Below are positions 1 to 12,754 of a DNA stretch of 64,000 nt, piece by piece. The position numbers and the translations under genes are program-made. The DNA comes from Echinometra lucunter (lineage: Eukaryota > Echinodermata > Echinoidea > Camarodonta > Echinometridae): contig CM057158.1 in the NCBI GenBank assembly GCA_029962745.1, positions 5,016,602 through 5,080,601 of the forward strand. The letters are read 5' to 3'. Every line of letters starts with the position of its first letter. The stretch's first letter is position 1. Below the pieces are notes generated by a model, which was given only the letters and a program-made list of their open reading frames with translations, searched no databases and was not told the origin of the DNA.

Positions 1-1
1 G

Positions 2-103
2 CGTTCTGCTTGGTTATCAATTCTAACTGACCCTGATGAGGAAGAAAATCAAATGAAGCGAGATGAATTGCACATGACTGATGTCCCATGGTGCCACAGC
101 TAG
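2..103 (+). CDS. possible last exon of a gene entering from the left
   Basis: An open frame runs from the window edge to a TAG at 101-103 and encodes 33 residues rich in Asp, Glu and Lys, ending in MTDVPWCHS. The acidic DPDEEEN stretch and the codon choice look like protein rather than random AT-rich DNA, but 33 open codons can occur by chance. No splice acceptor is visible because the frame runs off the edge. I do not recognise the family. If real, this gene ends on the strand opposite the EF-hand gene whose first exon is at 7.5 kb, so the two would overlap or be nested. Confidence 0.3.
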   Translation, partial: RSAWLSILTDPDEEENQMKRDELHMTDVPWCHS

Positions 104-1923
104 ACACATGTCATATTCGATAGATGCCTTGAGAGTGTGCAATGTTGGATTCGGACGAGTTTAAAGTCATTCTTACAGGTAATGTCATCTTCCTCATCAT
201 ATACATCTCGGTACAACTCCACGTTGAAGGGTTTTGTAAAATTTTGAAATAATGCAGTGTTCTCATAACCATGATAATGAGCCTACTGAAATGTGTTTTA
301 CCGTTAAAGCCATTTGTTGGCCATTCATAATAATGATATTTGCGTTCATGTATTATGCTGTATCAGTATAATGGTGATGATAACACAACAACAACAACAA
401 CTGAATATATTATAATTCCAAACAGACGACTAAACAGATTGTTTTAAATTTAAAGGGGATCAAAACGAGCATTTTCTTTTCGTTTTCAAGATGTCTCTCA
501 GCCAAGCTCATCTCACATTAATTTGAGAGAGCTTCATCAGTGTTTGTGTGGATTTCTTTCGCAATAACTGTTTTGAATTATCGACTCGGGGAGTGCTAAT
601 TTCAAGAGAATTATAATTCTGCCCCCTCGTCTCGAAGGTTATATCTCACTTATCATCATCATAATCATGGCAACGTGATGACTCATGCATCGGTCGTTAA
701 ATGTAACGGATGGTTGCCCTGTTGGTTCACGACCAAGACAAGAAACATATTGCTTGGATGATGGTCCTGCAGTATGAACGTTTTGATTTAGGGGCTAGGG
801 GAAGGGTGACATGTTTACATTTATAGATATTAATTAATTGTGACAAATGCAAGGGTTATGTTTCCTGCAAGCTATAATGACAACTTCATCACCGGGTCAA
901 ACTAAAACCACCTTATTACATGTATTAAGTAATACCCACCTTATTAAATTATGACCCCAGATAGGGCCAAATATTCTTAAGATGGAATGAAATTAATCCC
1001 AAATAATTATAACAATAAGCTTTTTCCCCCATGTTTCTAAGGGATAGTTATTAATTGTATACATTTTAGTGACCAAAAAGAAAAAAAAAACGTTTACAGT
1101 ATAAATTTCGCTTTTAAAAGAGATATTATTGAGAAAATTAAAAAGATCCTTATGATATTCATGAAAACAATAGCTGCGACTGTGAACAGGATGACCAACA
1201 TGACCTTTCAGACAGATACCAAAGTACAAAATACCCATAGTCAATTTACATGTATATAAATAGTGATAATGGAATCCGTAACCTACAGTGCAAACGTTTT
1301 TTGTTTATTGCTACACTTTAATCGTTCATTTTGTATACCAGATATTTCATTTCTTCTGTCATATATGCCTTTCACGCCATCCATGATATTCATGTCTTAA
1401 TTCGTTATTGATTCATATTCATGTGCTCCCACTTAATAATTCAAGAATAACTGTCATAACGATCATATCATGATCCCCAGTTTATTCCTCATTAAGGCAG
1501 CTAGAACGTTACATTGAATGCGCACAAGGGATCGGAATGATACATGCAACGTTTTATATACCTGCCTGATCTGACTATAAATAACGAGCCAGGCTAGCTA
1601 GCGCAGGGGTTCTGCAAATTTGTTGGGTGCACGAGATCATCATGGTCTGCCGGTCATTTTCGTCCTCATAAATTTGTTGAATGTGTAGATAATTTTTACC
1701 TTGTTTAGGTAAAAGTGATGATGATGATGATAACGCTTTATACTTCTTGAAGAAAATCAGTTTACCCCTTTGGGAAAGCCTATGATTGATGATTCTAAAA
1801 AAAAAAAACCACCCATTTTCCCTTCACTCGCTACCATCAACAATTTGATGTATTGTATGGGATAGTCCAGGCTATTTGGTCCCATACGTTACTAACCAAA
1901 TCTAAGATTAATTAGTATTCCTT
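104..1923. other. non-coding stretch without recognisable genes
   Basis: AT-rich sequence with short simple repeats such as ACA triplets near 385-402, and stop codons in every frame. I see no exon with credible splice sites. It probably belongs to the first intron of the EF-hand gene, or to intergenic DNA beyond it. Confidence 0.4.
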
Positions 1924-2093
1924 GGGGGTGTTTCACAAAGCTGTTCGTAAGTTACGAACGACTTTACGAACGACTGGTGATACCTTCTTGGGCTCTAATC
2001 AGATTCTCATTCATTTACATGTAGCACAAGAAGGTATCACCAGTCGTGCGTAAAGTCGTTCGTAACTTACGAACAGCTTTATGAAACACCCCC
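1924..2093. mobile_element. foldback MITE, GGGGGTGTTTCAC ends
   Basis: About 170 bp with inverted arms of roughly 65 bp. The left end reads GGGGGTGTTTCACAAAGC and the right end is its near-perfect complement ending in GAAACACCCCC. The arms contain the nested word CGTAAGTTACGAACGAC. The loop is about 35 bp. There is no coding capacity, so any mobility would depend on a transposase elsewhere. No clear target-site duplication is visible. The element at 33.25 kb shares the outer 16 bases. Confidence 0.8.
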
Positions 2094-2970
2094 TGGTGAC
2101 TGTATCCAGAAAACAGACCTACTCAAATTGGAAACTGTATGAAAGTGATACATATGATGTCAGTACGATGTTCATACCGTCATAATAGTTTAATGCTTTT
2201 TTTATATGGGACGTTAAAATGACCAAATACCTTGGACTAGCCCATACTTCTTGCAAAACTTTCATTAAACATTTTCTTCACATTATCCGATATTCACCCT
2301 CCCCCGTTTCAAAATGCAGTAGATACGCCCCCATCGGTGATGAAATCCATGATGTTGAACGGAACCAATATTGTACATGTTATATACGAGATTGGCTGGT
2401 ATATCATATAAAATCATTAGGTGACCATCTGTGTTGTTATTACCATGCACCATTAGGGCACCCGACATTTTCTCGGATGACCGTTTTGGTCGGAGCTTTT
2501 ATTTCACCAGATGCAAGATTATAGGATCAGAGTTGCATTTTGACTTACGATTATGTTTACGCATGGGTACCATGGGTACCATGCTGCGCTTAGGGTTTAA
2601 GTTCCGTATTCTATTTTGATATTTGAAATTTACTGTAGGCCGTTATCCTCAGGTCATTTTGTCGTAAAATCAGTTGCCTTGATTTTCAAGCTCCAGTACT
2701 CTTGTGCTTATGTTGGGTTTCAGCATAACCGCGACTTTGAGAATAATAAGGGCATATACTGTATTGAAAACATGAGTTTTAAAAGGTATAACAGAGAATA
2801 TGTCAGTATAGGCATAAGACGGAAGAAGAACATAATACATCTACAGACCACAGAACAATGGAAAATCAATCTTGTGGGCGAAGGTAATGGAAAATGTTTA
2901 ATTTCAATCCGTAAAATCTTTTCGATGTGTAGAAAATCAACAGGCATTCTTAGGTAGTTAGTTTTATTCT

Positions 2971-3005
<35 letters not shown>

Positions 3006-3293
3006 GTTGAATCCAGATTAAACTCTGTTTCATAAAACTTATTATGAAAAGCAAGTATCACACTTCTTTAAATATATTATTAAAAAAAAAGTATCACATT
3101 TCTACAGGGTTGAAAAATAACGCTGATTTCCTTCAACCAAAATAAAAACAAATCCTATTTATCTGAATTTTATCATTTCATTTGATTATTATTCATCATT
3201 ATTATTGGCATGATGAGGTGTTATACTACGCACCGGCAAACTAGAAATCATTGATCACCACCATCTGAGTCATGTTTACTTAATCTACTAGAC
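2094..3293. other. non-coding stretch with short ORFs only
   Basis: Overlapping frames of up to about 110 codons occur on both strands here (2219-3061). None has a recognisable domain or flanking splice signals, and the two strands' frames are mutually exclusive. A CT microsatellite lies at 2975-3001. I regard the frames as chance. Confidence 0.45.
2975..3001. repeat. (CT)n microsatellite
   Basis: Uninterrupted CT dinucleotide run of about 13 units. Confidence 0.9.
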
Positions 3294-3560
3294 ACTATGA
3301 ACATGGCGGACAAAGAAAGCGGACAAAATAAACAACCTCTCATTCTGCCCTTCACAATGGTTCTGGTAGTCAAAAGAACATCCCATCACAGTTATTATGT
3401 TTAATCATGTAGTTCCAGGTGAATATGCATGTGACACCTGTTCCACATATTTTAGACAATGGCAGTGAAGGGATGTTCTTTTGACTACCAGAACCATTGT
3501 GAAGGGTAGAATGAGGGGTTGTTTATTTTGTCCACTTTCTTTGTCCGTCATGTTCATAGT
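3294..3560. mobile_element. foldback element with ~95 bp arms
   Basis: The left arm begins ACTATGAACATGGCGG and runs to about 3390. The right arm from about 3466 is its reverse complement and ends TGTTCATAGT. The arms differ at only a few positions and enclose a unique loop of about 75 bp. No open frame suggests a transposase. This is probably a non-autonomous inverted-repeat element. Confidence 0.8.
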
Positions 3561-4847
3561 AAGAGTTCAACATCTGTTTAAATACAACATCCGTGGTCAT
3601 CCTTCACTGGGTTTACATTGCAAGCACGGGGTACTTGGAAAATATTCAAAGCACATCATCATAATGCAAACAATGAGTGTTTTTGGAAGTATTATGAACG
3701 CTGTCCTGTAGTGCGATCAGTCTAAAGGGTCGATAAATTGTTTTATAATTATCATGGGCGGATCCACAGGCACAAGGCACAGGGGCCCTCATAATGTCGA
3801 ATCGGCTAATTACGACCCTATAGCAGTAACCCAAAAGGCAACCTAAAATGCGACGACCTACCTGATTTTCTAATTTTTTTGCATTATTTCTTTCTATCAT
3901 TGTATTTCATAAACTATTTATTTAGCATTTTCGCTCATCAGAGAATTTTCACAAGTTTTGCCTCTTCCCTCCCTTGCCCCCGCCAGAGAATCCGAAATAT
4001 TTCACTGGGACATTCTGCCTCCTTTGAAGCTTTTGGTCCGTTTTATTCTGTGATGTCACACAAGCTTGGTGAATTTCACCTTGGCCTCATTTGCATCTAT
4101 TCGTATATAGCACTCTAAATTAGAAATGTATTGCATTGAGGACCGAATTGAGAATGTTAAATGGAGTTTGCAAAATGATTAATGGGACTAAAATAACAGT
4201 GTCATATACAGCAACACAAACTGTTATATTTCTTTAATTCGCGTTGAACTTCTCTTCAACTTCATTCATGATAATAATGTATAGTACCAAAAACATGGAA
4301 AGGAGGAAAGCACGAATTATAGCCTCCACAATGATTGCCTTTATCATGTTATATGACTGGTAAGAACTTGTATTACAAGGAGTTAAGTCAATTTAATTGA
4401 TTTATCTGATTAAGATATTCCCACGAGACAGTGAGTTCATATCATCCTATAACCCATCTCGCCGGTTCATTATTATGATAATTCTGCTTCTGCACAATCT
4501 CCTTGCAATTGAAACAAAAAAATCTATTGTGTGACGAGCACGCCTTGCGAGATTAATAACAGTAAAAGCAATGTTAACATTTGCCGCAGGTCAGCCTCAT
4601 CAGCACACACTTTACCCTGCAATTATTACGTCAGCATTATCAGGTACCCATTTTAGTACACCCGAGTCTACCACGATAACATCGACTTGCAATGGTAAAA
4701 ACCTGTTTCCAATCTTTTGGGGTTTTTTCTACGATTGATAATTTATCTCGCAATGATTTGTAATGATCTGTAACTTAACATAAAGTTACTATAGATTTTA
4801 AAGATACGTGATTGATTAAAATGTAATTCCATTTAAAATGGAGTTTG
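3561..4847. other. non-coding stretch
   Basis: AT-rich DNA with no convincing exon on either strand. Frames of 79-84 codons near 3650-4118 show no domain and no splice context. Confidence 0.4.
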
Positions 4848-5010
4848 TACACTCTCAGAAAAATTATCAGGTTGGTTAAAATATGCACCGACCAACTGTT
4901 GATTTAAAAAAAATTGTATGTAAAACATATGGGGATTTTTTTAACCAACAGTTGGTCGGTGCATATTTGAACCAACCTAATGATTTTTAACCAACTTTTC
5001 TGAGAGTGTA
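4848..5010. mobile_element. foldback MITE, TACACTCTCAGAAAA ends
   Basis: About 163 bp. The left end TACACTCTCAGAAAA is complemented by TTTTCTGAGAGTGTA at the right end. Inside, AACCAACAGTTGGTCGGTGC appears on one side and its reverse complement on the other, so most of the element can fold into one hairpin around an A/T-rich loop. No coding capacity. It belongs to a different family from the GGGG-ended elements. Confidence 0.8.
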
Positions 5011-5828
5011 TGATTTTTTAAATTAATTGGTTGAACGAATACAATGAAGAATATTATAAAACAAAAAAATAAAACAGATTGGGTCCTAAACACACCAAGA
5101 ACCACCAAGAAAAACTAAGCTGTTCTGGACTTTTTTTATAGGGCTTGGTTGTTCTGGCCGGGTCTCGGCGGTTATAGGACAGAGACAGAATATGCGATCA
5201 TTTCTTTTAGATACAATAAAATATAAGGCTTTATGTTAGAGGGTCCTTCGTGGAGAATGACAAAATATCAGTAAAGCATCTTTGCTAATCGTTTACCGCC
5301 TGCGTGCAGTGATGCACCGCATAATATGAATCGGATGAACACTGGGCCTCAATATGAGAGTCTAGGGCCTTCTCGCATATTCATCACCTCTCAACATGGT
5401 GGGAAATAAGCGTTTCTCACTGAAAATAACCTTACTTGTCTTGACCAAACTGACCTACATTCTAATGGACTTTTCATATCACCTTACTGCTCAACTTGAC
5501 AGCCAAGTAAACATAATGCAACACCACCGCCTCTTTAATCAACCTTACTGGGCTATACCTCGTCGGGGAACATACAGCAGAGGCAAAGCTGACAGCAATA
5601 CAACGCGAAGCTCATAAAAGAGCAATTACTGAACTCTATTGTAAATCATTGTGATGCATGCAGCAGGACCGTACTTTCTATACCTATAGCCATTCATCAC
5701 AAGAAAAGTGATGAATGGGTGATGTATTGTCGTTTCTGAATGAAAAATGCTAGAGGTTAATATGAATACACAATATTATTTTGGCAATTATCAAATTATT
5801 TGAGCCGAGTAATGTTCAAAGTATTGGT

Positions 5829-5872
5829 GTCTCTCTCTCTCTCTCTCTCTCTTTCTCTTTCTCTCTTTCTCT
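5829..5872. repeat. (CT)n microsatellite with CTTT interruptions
   Basis: CT dinucleotides followed by CTTT-type interruptions. Confidence 0.9.
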
Positions 5873-6310
5873 GTCCTGCTATACAATAATACTTTCTCTC
5901 CATAATGCACATTAACATCAATTCTTTGGTATACTGTATATGTAAATGAATATATCAAGGGTATTCTGATGTAAATGAAGTGTTCATAGACCTACACCCC
6001 CCTCTCTCTTATTTTCTTTCTTTTACTATTTTTTTTTTGTTTTGTTTTTTTTGCTTATGATTATATGCACTATCTGTATATACTTTTCCCCTTTTTTCTA
6101 TATCTCCTCTTCACCGATGCACCTAATTCCAACCTCTCTCTTCACCACTACAACCTTTCTCGCCATTACACTTTGAAATCATTCATTTAGGATTGGGTGG
6201 GGAATGAATTGATTCTTAGCTAACATGTGGTATTCTGTGAAAAAATCCGACCCCGACCCCCACCACCACTGTAAACCGGTTTTAAATCTTGTGGTTTAAA
6301 ATGTATTGTA

Positions 6311-6345
6311 ATTCAATTCAATTCAATTCAATTCAATTTCAATTT
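6311..6345. repeat. (ATTCA)n pentanucleotide repeat
   Basis: About six consecutive ATTCA units followed by degenerate CAATTT units. Confidence 0.9.
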
Positions 6346-7519
6346 ATTGTCTTTCGAAATTCATTTTGCTCACATGTACAAACAAAATACAATTAAACAT
6401 CAAATCATGTCATACAAAACAATTTCACAGCATTTACGTCCAAACTTTGCCACAAAAGAGCATCCAACTAAAAAAAAAAAAAAGAGAGACAACACCATCA
6501 AATCTATGCGAAATCGGAAGACAAGTTTCATTTAGCATGTATGTTTTGTTGAAGCATGCATGTATACACAGAATTTAACATTTCACCTAAAATGATTAAA
6601 TCATAAATAATGCAGTTTCGTGTTGGGAAACAGCACAGAGCGCACTTTGCTGATTACGTTTGCTAACAATTCAACAAGAGGCTGATAAATAATTAATTTT
6701 TTGTTTAGCAGCAGTGGCATTACTATGCTAATGGTAGTTCGCAGCTGAACTATAGCGAAAGATTTAGAGATTACTTATGGAGATCAGGCTTAGAACAGTT
6801 GACATAATGCCTCGATAAACATTAATCGCACAGCTGGTATCAAAAATCCTTCTTTATTCGAGATCGACTATCTCGTCATCTGGCGAGGCATCTTGGACAA
6901 AAAGAGGAGAATGCTAAACCCATGTGACAAAAAGCCATTTGTCTAAAATGCTGAAAATATTTGACTCCCCCGGCCCCCCCCCCCCCCATCCCCGCTTCAC
7001 AAATTTAAGTGACCGATTTTCAATTAAAATTTATATTATTTTCCCTTTTTCTAAAAGTCTACTAATAAAGAATTATATGATAACTGTGATTACAAAAAAT
7101 TCACACTGACTTAAATTTAGATGTAAAATAAAAAGGGTTTTATAATGCACACGTGATATATCAATAAGGGCAAATGTAAAACGATTCTGCAAAGATTGTG
7201 AGAAGAATTTAATGATTTATGTACCGTATTCTACGTTTGATTCAGTGATAATACACAAAGCAAACATCAGCGGGATATCAAAATAATGATTGTTTTCTGG
7301 CACGCTATCAGTGTTAGATATGAACATGGTAGCATAGGGCGATACGAATCATCTGGTATGGAACACAACAACGTATATATATATACAGTGCTCGTATAGG
7401 CGTGCAACATGCTTCAATTAAATTTCACTCTTGAATCGATGTCCACTTAGCATAAACAACCAGGGGCCACAGGCTTGTGCGTATGACGAGTGAGTAATGA
7501 TAATGAGAGCTTGACTTAC

Positions 7520-7664
7520 CGTTGGTGTCATAATGCTCCCAAATCTTCGCGAACTGATCAGCGGAAAGCTTATCCTTGTCACTAAGAGGATCCACATTAA
7601 ATTTGTGTTTGAACACTTCAAGGAAGTTCTCATGCACACTTTTTCTGCGTCCTGCTTGGTCCAT
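7520..7664 (-). CDS. first coding exon of a calbindin/calretinin-like EF-hand protein
   Basis: The exon starts at the ATG at 7664, in the context AAAATGG, and encodes 48 residues before a strong donor GTAAGTCAAG after position 7520 (phase 1). It ends in KLSADQFAKIWEHYDTN plus the first base of a Gly codon. That is the first helix of an EF-hand followed by the start of its calcium loop (D-x-N-G). The same arrangement, QF..IW.H.D.(D/N)G, opens calbindin-D28k, calretinin and insect Cbp53E, which carry six EF-hands and buffer or sense cytosolic calcium. The frame stays open upstream to about 7796, but the upstream residues look like untranslated sequence. Remaining exons should lie to the left; none was recognised within 7.5 kb, so the first intron is either long or hides small exons. 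Confidence 0.75.
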
Positions 7665-8213
7665 TTTAGCCCTTGTTTTCCGGAGAGAGAAGGAGAGAGG
7701 ATGCAAAGAGCTATCGCGTCTCAAAACCAGATGCGGAGTGTTTCTTGCTGTTGTGTGGCAGGTGGTATTTATGCTCAGTGAATGCGCGTGCTGCATGCAG
7801 TGCAGTGGCGTCGCAAATTAGCTTTCAGTGCACTGCCGCAAGCTTTTGCACTTGTGTGTACACCAAACCTTTATGTGATCGTGGAACGTGTGTAATATTT
7901 GCTCGAATTTTCGGAGATTTCTGCGCGCGGTTTTTCTGAAGTGTTCGTCCATGGAAACATCCATTTTCCTTTTTCCTTTTCCTTTTAAACATAACTTAGA
8001 CTCCAAATGATCCGAATTCGCCTTGAATTGCTTCGACAGTTTGAAATGAATACATTACCAATTTTATGTTATTAGGTTGGTGAATTATATGTGAGACCAA
8101 CTGAGAGATTTTAACAATACTATTGCTATTGGGACGTATATCAATGGGATTTATTCCGTCCCCGTAAAAATCTAGTGTTAGGGGGACATAAAGCACGCTT
8201 ATGGGGACATTTT
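7665..8213 (-). promoter_or_regulatory. presumed 5' UTR and promoter of the EF-hand gene
   Basis: The sequence upstream of the ATG at 7664 is less AT-rich than its surroundings and contains CpGs (for example GCGCGCGG near 7923-7930). No TATA box or defined start site could be fixed. Assignment rests only on position. Confidence 0.35.
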
Positions 8214-8244
8214 GATATATATATATATATTTATTTATTTATTT
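8214..8244. repeat. (TA)n / (TTTA)n tract
   Basis: TA dinucleotides passing into ATTT tetranucleotides. Confidence 0.8.
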
Positions 8245-8699
8245 CCAACACGATATAAGCTACTTTCGAAAAATCAACTTAAGGCAACTTCAATAGCCCT
8301 GTCTATCACCTTTAAAATGTGCGAACTTCTTCAATTGCTTATAATCCGAACATGATTTGTATGGGCAGCACGACAGGCTTTTGAAATTGTACTTGATTTT
8401 TCAAAAAGAGTTTTTATTGTGTTATCCAAATATATCATTTTTAAGCTTTACCATGGTAACGACCTTATTGCGGCCACACCCATCAACTACTTTATAGCAA
8501 ACAGATAGATTATGATACCTGAGGGACAAAGCTTAGAGAAAAACATTACTTAAATTTGTGCCTATATGAGAGTAATTTAATAATTCTTTTTATTCGTTAT
8601 TACAACTCAAAAGTTGGAGAAATACATAAATACATATTTCCATAAAATGCATGATCAACATTAAAAAAAATTCATACAGTGTATACAAAATATTACTAC

Positions 8700-8876
8700 G
8701 AACAGGAAAGAAAAGAAAAAGAAGAAAGGGAAAAGAAGAATGAGAAAAGAAGAAATAAAAGAAGAAGAAGAAGAAGAAGAAGGATAATAAAAAGAGAAGC
8801 AAAAGATGAAGGAAAAGAAAAGATTAAGAAAGGAAGAGCGAGAAGGAAAAAAAGGGGCAAGGATAACAAAATAAGA
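8700..8876. repeat. polypurine tract (GAA/AAG-rich)
   Basis: Plus strand almost entirely A and G, including a (GAA)n core near 8760-8785. Long frames on both strands (Lys/Arg/Glu-rich or Phe/Leu/Ser-rich) are by-products of the composition. Confidence 0.85.
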
Positions 8877-9044
8877 GATAATTCTAAATTAAAAGCGCTC
8901 TGACAACCATGGGTGCATATACACTGAAAAAAAATACCGTGAGAAATGGTTACAACCTTACTGAATGATGAATTGAGGATTTGAGTACATCTAGTAAACC
9001 AAATCAAATGGGAAGCTTTCTAAGTCTTACAGAAAATTAGAGGT

Positions 9045-9427
9045 ACAAAAGTAGAAGAGAAGATCAATAAGGGGGAAAATAAATACAAAAACAAGACCAC
9101 CAAAAGACAAAAACCAAAACATAAACAAAACCAACAGAAAAAAGAAAGAGACAAAAGACAAGGAAAAAAAGGAGGAAAATAAGAAGTAGAAGAAGGAGAA
9201 GAAGAAGGAAAGAAAGAAGAAGAGTAGGAAGAAAAAGAAATATAAGAAGAAAAGGAAGGGAAGGGGAAAAAGGGAGAGATAGGAGAACAAACAGAAGAGA
9301 GGGGGAAGAAAAGAAGGAATTGAAGAAACAGTAAGAAAGAAGAAAGGGTAGATGAAGACAGAAAAAATAAAGAATCGAAAGAAAAGAAAAGAAAGAAAAG
9401 AAAAAAGGAAAGAAAACACAAATAACA
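9045..9427. repeat. long polypurine tract
   Basis: Nearly 400 bp with very few pyrimidines on the plus strand, made of AGAA/GAAG/GGGAA words. The three overlapping minus-strand frames of 124-152 codons are Phe/Ser/Leu repeats produced by the tract, not genes. Confidence 0.85.
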
Positions 9428-10239
9428 ATGGAAAGCATGACTCTTTACTCCAGTTATTGTAAATGGTGAATAATACATGTAGGTAATAGAGTACTTGATT
9501 CTTCTTACAAGTATGTATACTCTTAAGTTACTCTTAAGTTAAGATGAACCTTTTCGATTTTTGGTTCATGGACTTAAAAACGCCACTTTGCCGAAAGACC
9601 TTTCAAAGCTTGTCTGCATAGGCCTATACATGTAGGTGTAAGTGATTTGAACCTCAATTTAATATACATTCCCCTCCCCCACCCCCGTCCGGGAGAATAT
9701 CGACATTTACAAAATTAATGTTCTGATCCCTGCACCCTCATATTTCGGATGACTGGACGGGTGTTGGTTATAAACTAAGCATAATACTGACAATTGCTGT
9801 AAACAAAAATAAATAAATAAAATGACAGGCTTAATTTTATATTAGGAAGTTTCTGCTCAAGGACCTTGTTAGATACAACCTATCGTTTGCTTAATCTGCT
9901 GCCTGCATATTTCTTGTTATTTGCTCGTGAGATTTGTTTTAATTCGAGCAAATGACGCCAACCCTCCTGATCAAAATAACTGGATGCCCTTACGTCATTA
10001 TGCCTGGCCAATACAATGTACTGTGTCAGTGCGTGGTAATGATGTTTTAGATCGATGGATTGATCCGTATAGGCATATGCGAGGTGGCGCCCCTCATTTT
10101 GCAATTTATTTAAACTTGAAACAATTTTAACTGAGGTAAGTCTAGTTCCTCAATCTCCTAGATCCTGCCTTTTGTTATGGAGCTTTTCTATGTTTGTTAT
10201 TACTCAGAGCTTAGGTATAGAACATCCACCCCCCTTTCC
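9428..10239. other. non-coding stretch
   Basis: Between two low-complexity tracts. Overlapping 70-codon frames on both strands at 9880-10130 have no recognised domain or splice context. Confidence 0.4.
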
Positions 10240-10331
10240 CTCTTTCTCTCTTAATCTGTCTATTCTTCTGTTTCTTCTTCTTCTCCTTCATCTTCTTTTT
10301 CCTTTCTTTCTTTCTTTCTTTCTTTCTTTCT

Positions 10332-10378
<47 letters not shown>
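10240..10378. repeat. polypyrimidine tract with (CTTT)n and (CT)n
   Basis: Pyrimidine-rich on the plus strand, with a CTTT run (about 10303-10330) and a CT dinucleotide run (about 10335-10378). Confidence 0.9.
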
Positions 10379-10382
<4 letters not shown>

Positions 10383-12754
10383 AAAATATTGAAACAAATT
10401 TCAGGTGATGCCCTGGCTAATAAAGACTCTCTTTTCTTAGAGTTTTCAAAATTTACTTTTCTTGGATTTTTTTTAATTTTTTTATTTTTTGCCTGCATAC
10501 CAAAGAAAAAATTAAACATTCTTTACATATTTCCTCTACAAACATGGACAAGGATATAATAAAAACCATTAACAAGAGAACTGAAATAAATTTAATCATA
10601 TGTTTATTATGTGGTAGTAACATAAACACGAAAGTTAATATCAGAAAGCATATATGAATCAGCAATTCTACAATAAACACATGAATGACTAATATTAGTC
10701 GAATATGAAGGAGCATAATTTCTATTCATCATCATTTATTTGACAAATGGCTAGATATACAGCTCCAAGAAAGTGGAAATTTGTCTCTTTTTATCATGGT
10801 TTATAATGCAACAGAAGCCAAGGCAAGATGAATGTTATTCACTAGAATGAAAGTTAAAGAACATTATGTGGCATTTACTTTGAGTAACAGAAACAGGTGA
10901 TTTGACTATATATACTTCAACACATTGCAATCATCATGTCCATTATTTTGATAAATCTACTGAGCATGCCAATTTTCAAGCATCTTTCCCATATATGTGA
11001 TACAGAAAAATGATTAGGATTACTTGAAAATTATTGCAAGCTACCTATATATACATATAAAATTCCACCAGATTTGTATCATAAACATTACAGCTTTTTC
11101 TCTACATTAAAATAAAGGGTAAGTCCCTTCAGAAACATTACTCATATTTTTTTTTTCAAACATGGGGCTTTTAAAGACTGTGTTTAGGCAAAAATATCAC
11201 AAAGTAGCTTATAAACCAAATTTTTGTGAAATTGAGATGCATCCATCATGTCATGCTTTTACTAGGCACTAATCAAAGACATTCTTTGACAATTAACCTC
11301 TGGACAATACCCCCCCCCCCTTCCCAACAATTACCCCCTAAGACAATTACCCCAAGACAATAACTTCATTTGTCTAATTATGCTTGTGGTAACTTTGCTG
11401 GGAAACTGCAGGGGGGGGAGGGGGTAAATTGTCCCGCTGTGTGGGGTCTAACTTTGTGCTGTGTTACACAAGACTAATTCATATTTTTATAAATGAAAAA
11501 AAAATAGTACATGTAATACCAAAATAGCATGAATATTTACAAAGTACGAATTAAGTATGAAAGTTACGTCCTAATTACATATCATATTACACATACTTCA
11601 AAGAAATAAATGTAACTCTTTAGTTTACAAAATAGCAATTTACCTTTATATCTACAAGATAAACAGCCAAATGATGATTTCGATTCTATTAAAACCTGAT
11701 TAGTACTTTGAAGCTAGACTTGATTGCACTAAATAAAATGCCACTTCAAGATTATTCTTTCCAACTTTAATTATCATTTTTAGTTTTTCTACCGTAATTG
11801 TAATTCACTTGGTGCAAGCAAGAAGGAAATTAACTCTGCATACAATTCAAAGCATTTACACCTTCTTGGCTCTCACCAGACAATGTAAGTTAAGATGCAT
11901 TCTCAGCAGTCAGGATTTTCAAAATATCTAGCTAATTTGAAAATTATTTGCTAAATATGCAGGTGAAGATGCAGCATCGAGTTGACTCGGGCTTATTCCC
12001 AATACCACCATGCAATTCAAGTTCTAGTTTTCATGCAGCAGCCTCCGTAGTGCCAATAGTACATACAGCACCAGTACAAACAAAGTTATTTCAAAAGTGC
12101 ACTCGGTTACGATGGCGAGCTAAGTGCTCATGCAGTGTCCAAAGCTAATTTCAAGCTTGAACGGAGATAGCCTGACTTGGGCTTATGAGGACAGGTTTTT
12201 TAAAACTCTGACATTCTTGTTGAATAGTGTTGATTGGGCTAAAGTTTTGAGCTCAAGCTGAGTGAGGCTGATGAAGATGCACCTAATGTCTAACTGCCTT
12301 AATACCGGCAATTTTCTAGCATTGAGATAATTGATAAAGGCTGGACTACAGTTAACATTATCCATTATCTTCATGGCACTTATTTCCGGATATATGTGAG
12401 CAATACGATAATACACAGTGTCAAAATCTACAAAATTCATTCTCACACTATGAAAAGAAAATTTCAGCACAATAACTTTTTAGTTTTACATGATGCAACC
12501 AATAAAATGTGACTTATTCCCTACTCTATCTTAAAATTTTTGAGAATGCCTCATAATGCTTACTAGGGATAAATGAAGAAGTTGTTACAGTTGCATATCA
12601 TAATGACAGCCTGATTACTACCATGCATTACAAAGGCTTCTTCAGAAGCACAGTTGAAAAACTTTAATGCAATTAAAAACATATATCTGATACGCATTTA
12701 AATAACAATATATACGATATATTCAGAAAAATAGCTGAAGATATTGGCGATCAT
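10379..12754 (-). other. probable IST1 3' UTR and downstream flank
   Basis: Follows the IST1 stop codon on the minus strand. It is mostly unique AT-rich sequence. AATAAA-type signals on the minus strand (TTTATT on plus) occur at about 10735-10740 and 10603-10608; either could end the transcript, but I cannot choose. One foldback element lies inside (11302-11434). Confidence 0.4.
11302..11434. mobile_element. small foldback, GGACAAT-C(n) ends
   Basis: The left end GGACAATACCCCCCCCCC is complemented at the right by a G-rich run followed by TAAATTGTCC. Between them the motif ACAATTACCCC repeats. Arms are about 30 bp. It probably lies within the 3' UTR or flank of IST1. Confidence 0.6.

Larger units (their letters stand above)
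5011..7519. other. probable first intron of the EF-hand gene, repeat-bearing
   Basis: Lies immediately 3' (minus strand) of the EF-hand exon. It contains a CT run (5829-5872), ATTCA pentanucleotide repeats (6311-6345) and a C run near 6977-6988. The 73-codon plus-strand frame at 5396-5617 has no recognised domain. No second EF-hand loop was found on the minus strand. Confidence 0.4.

Noticed and set aside
9020..9478. Three overlapping minus-strand frames of 124-152 codons
   Set aside because: They are Phe/Ser/Leu-rich translations of a polypurine tract and are open because stop codons are rare in that composition.
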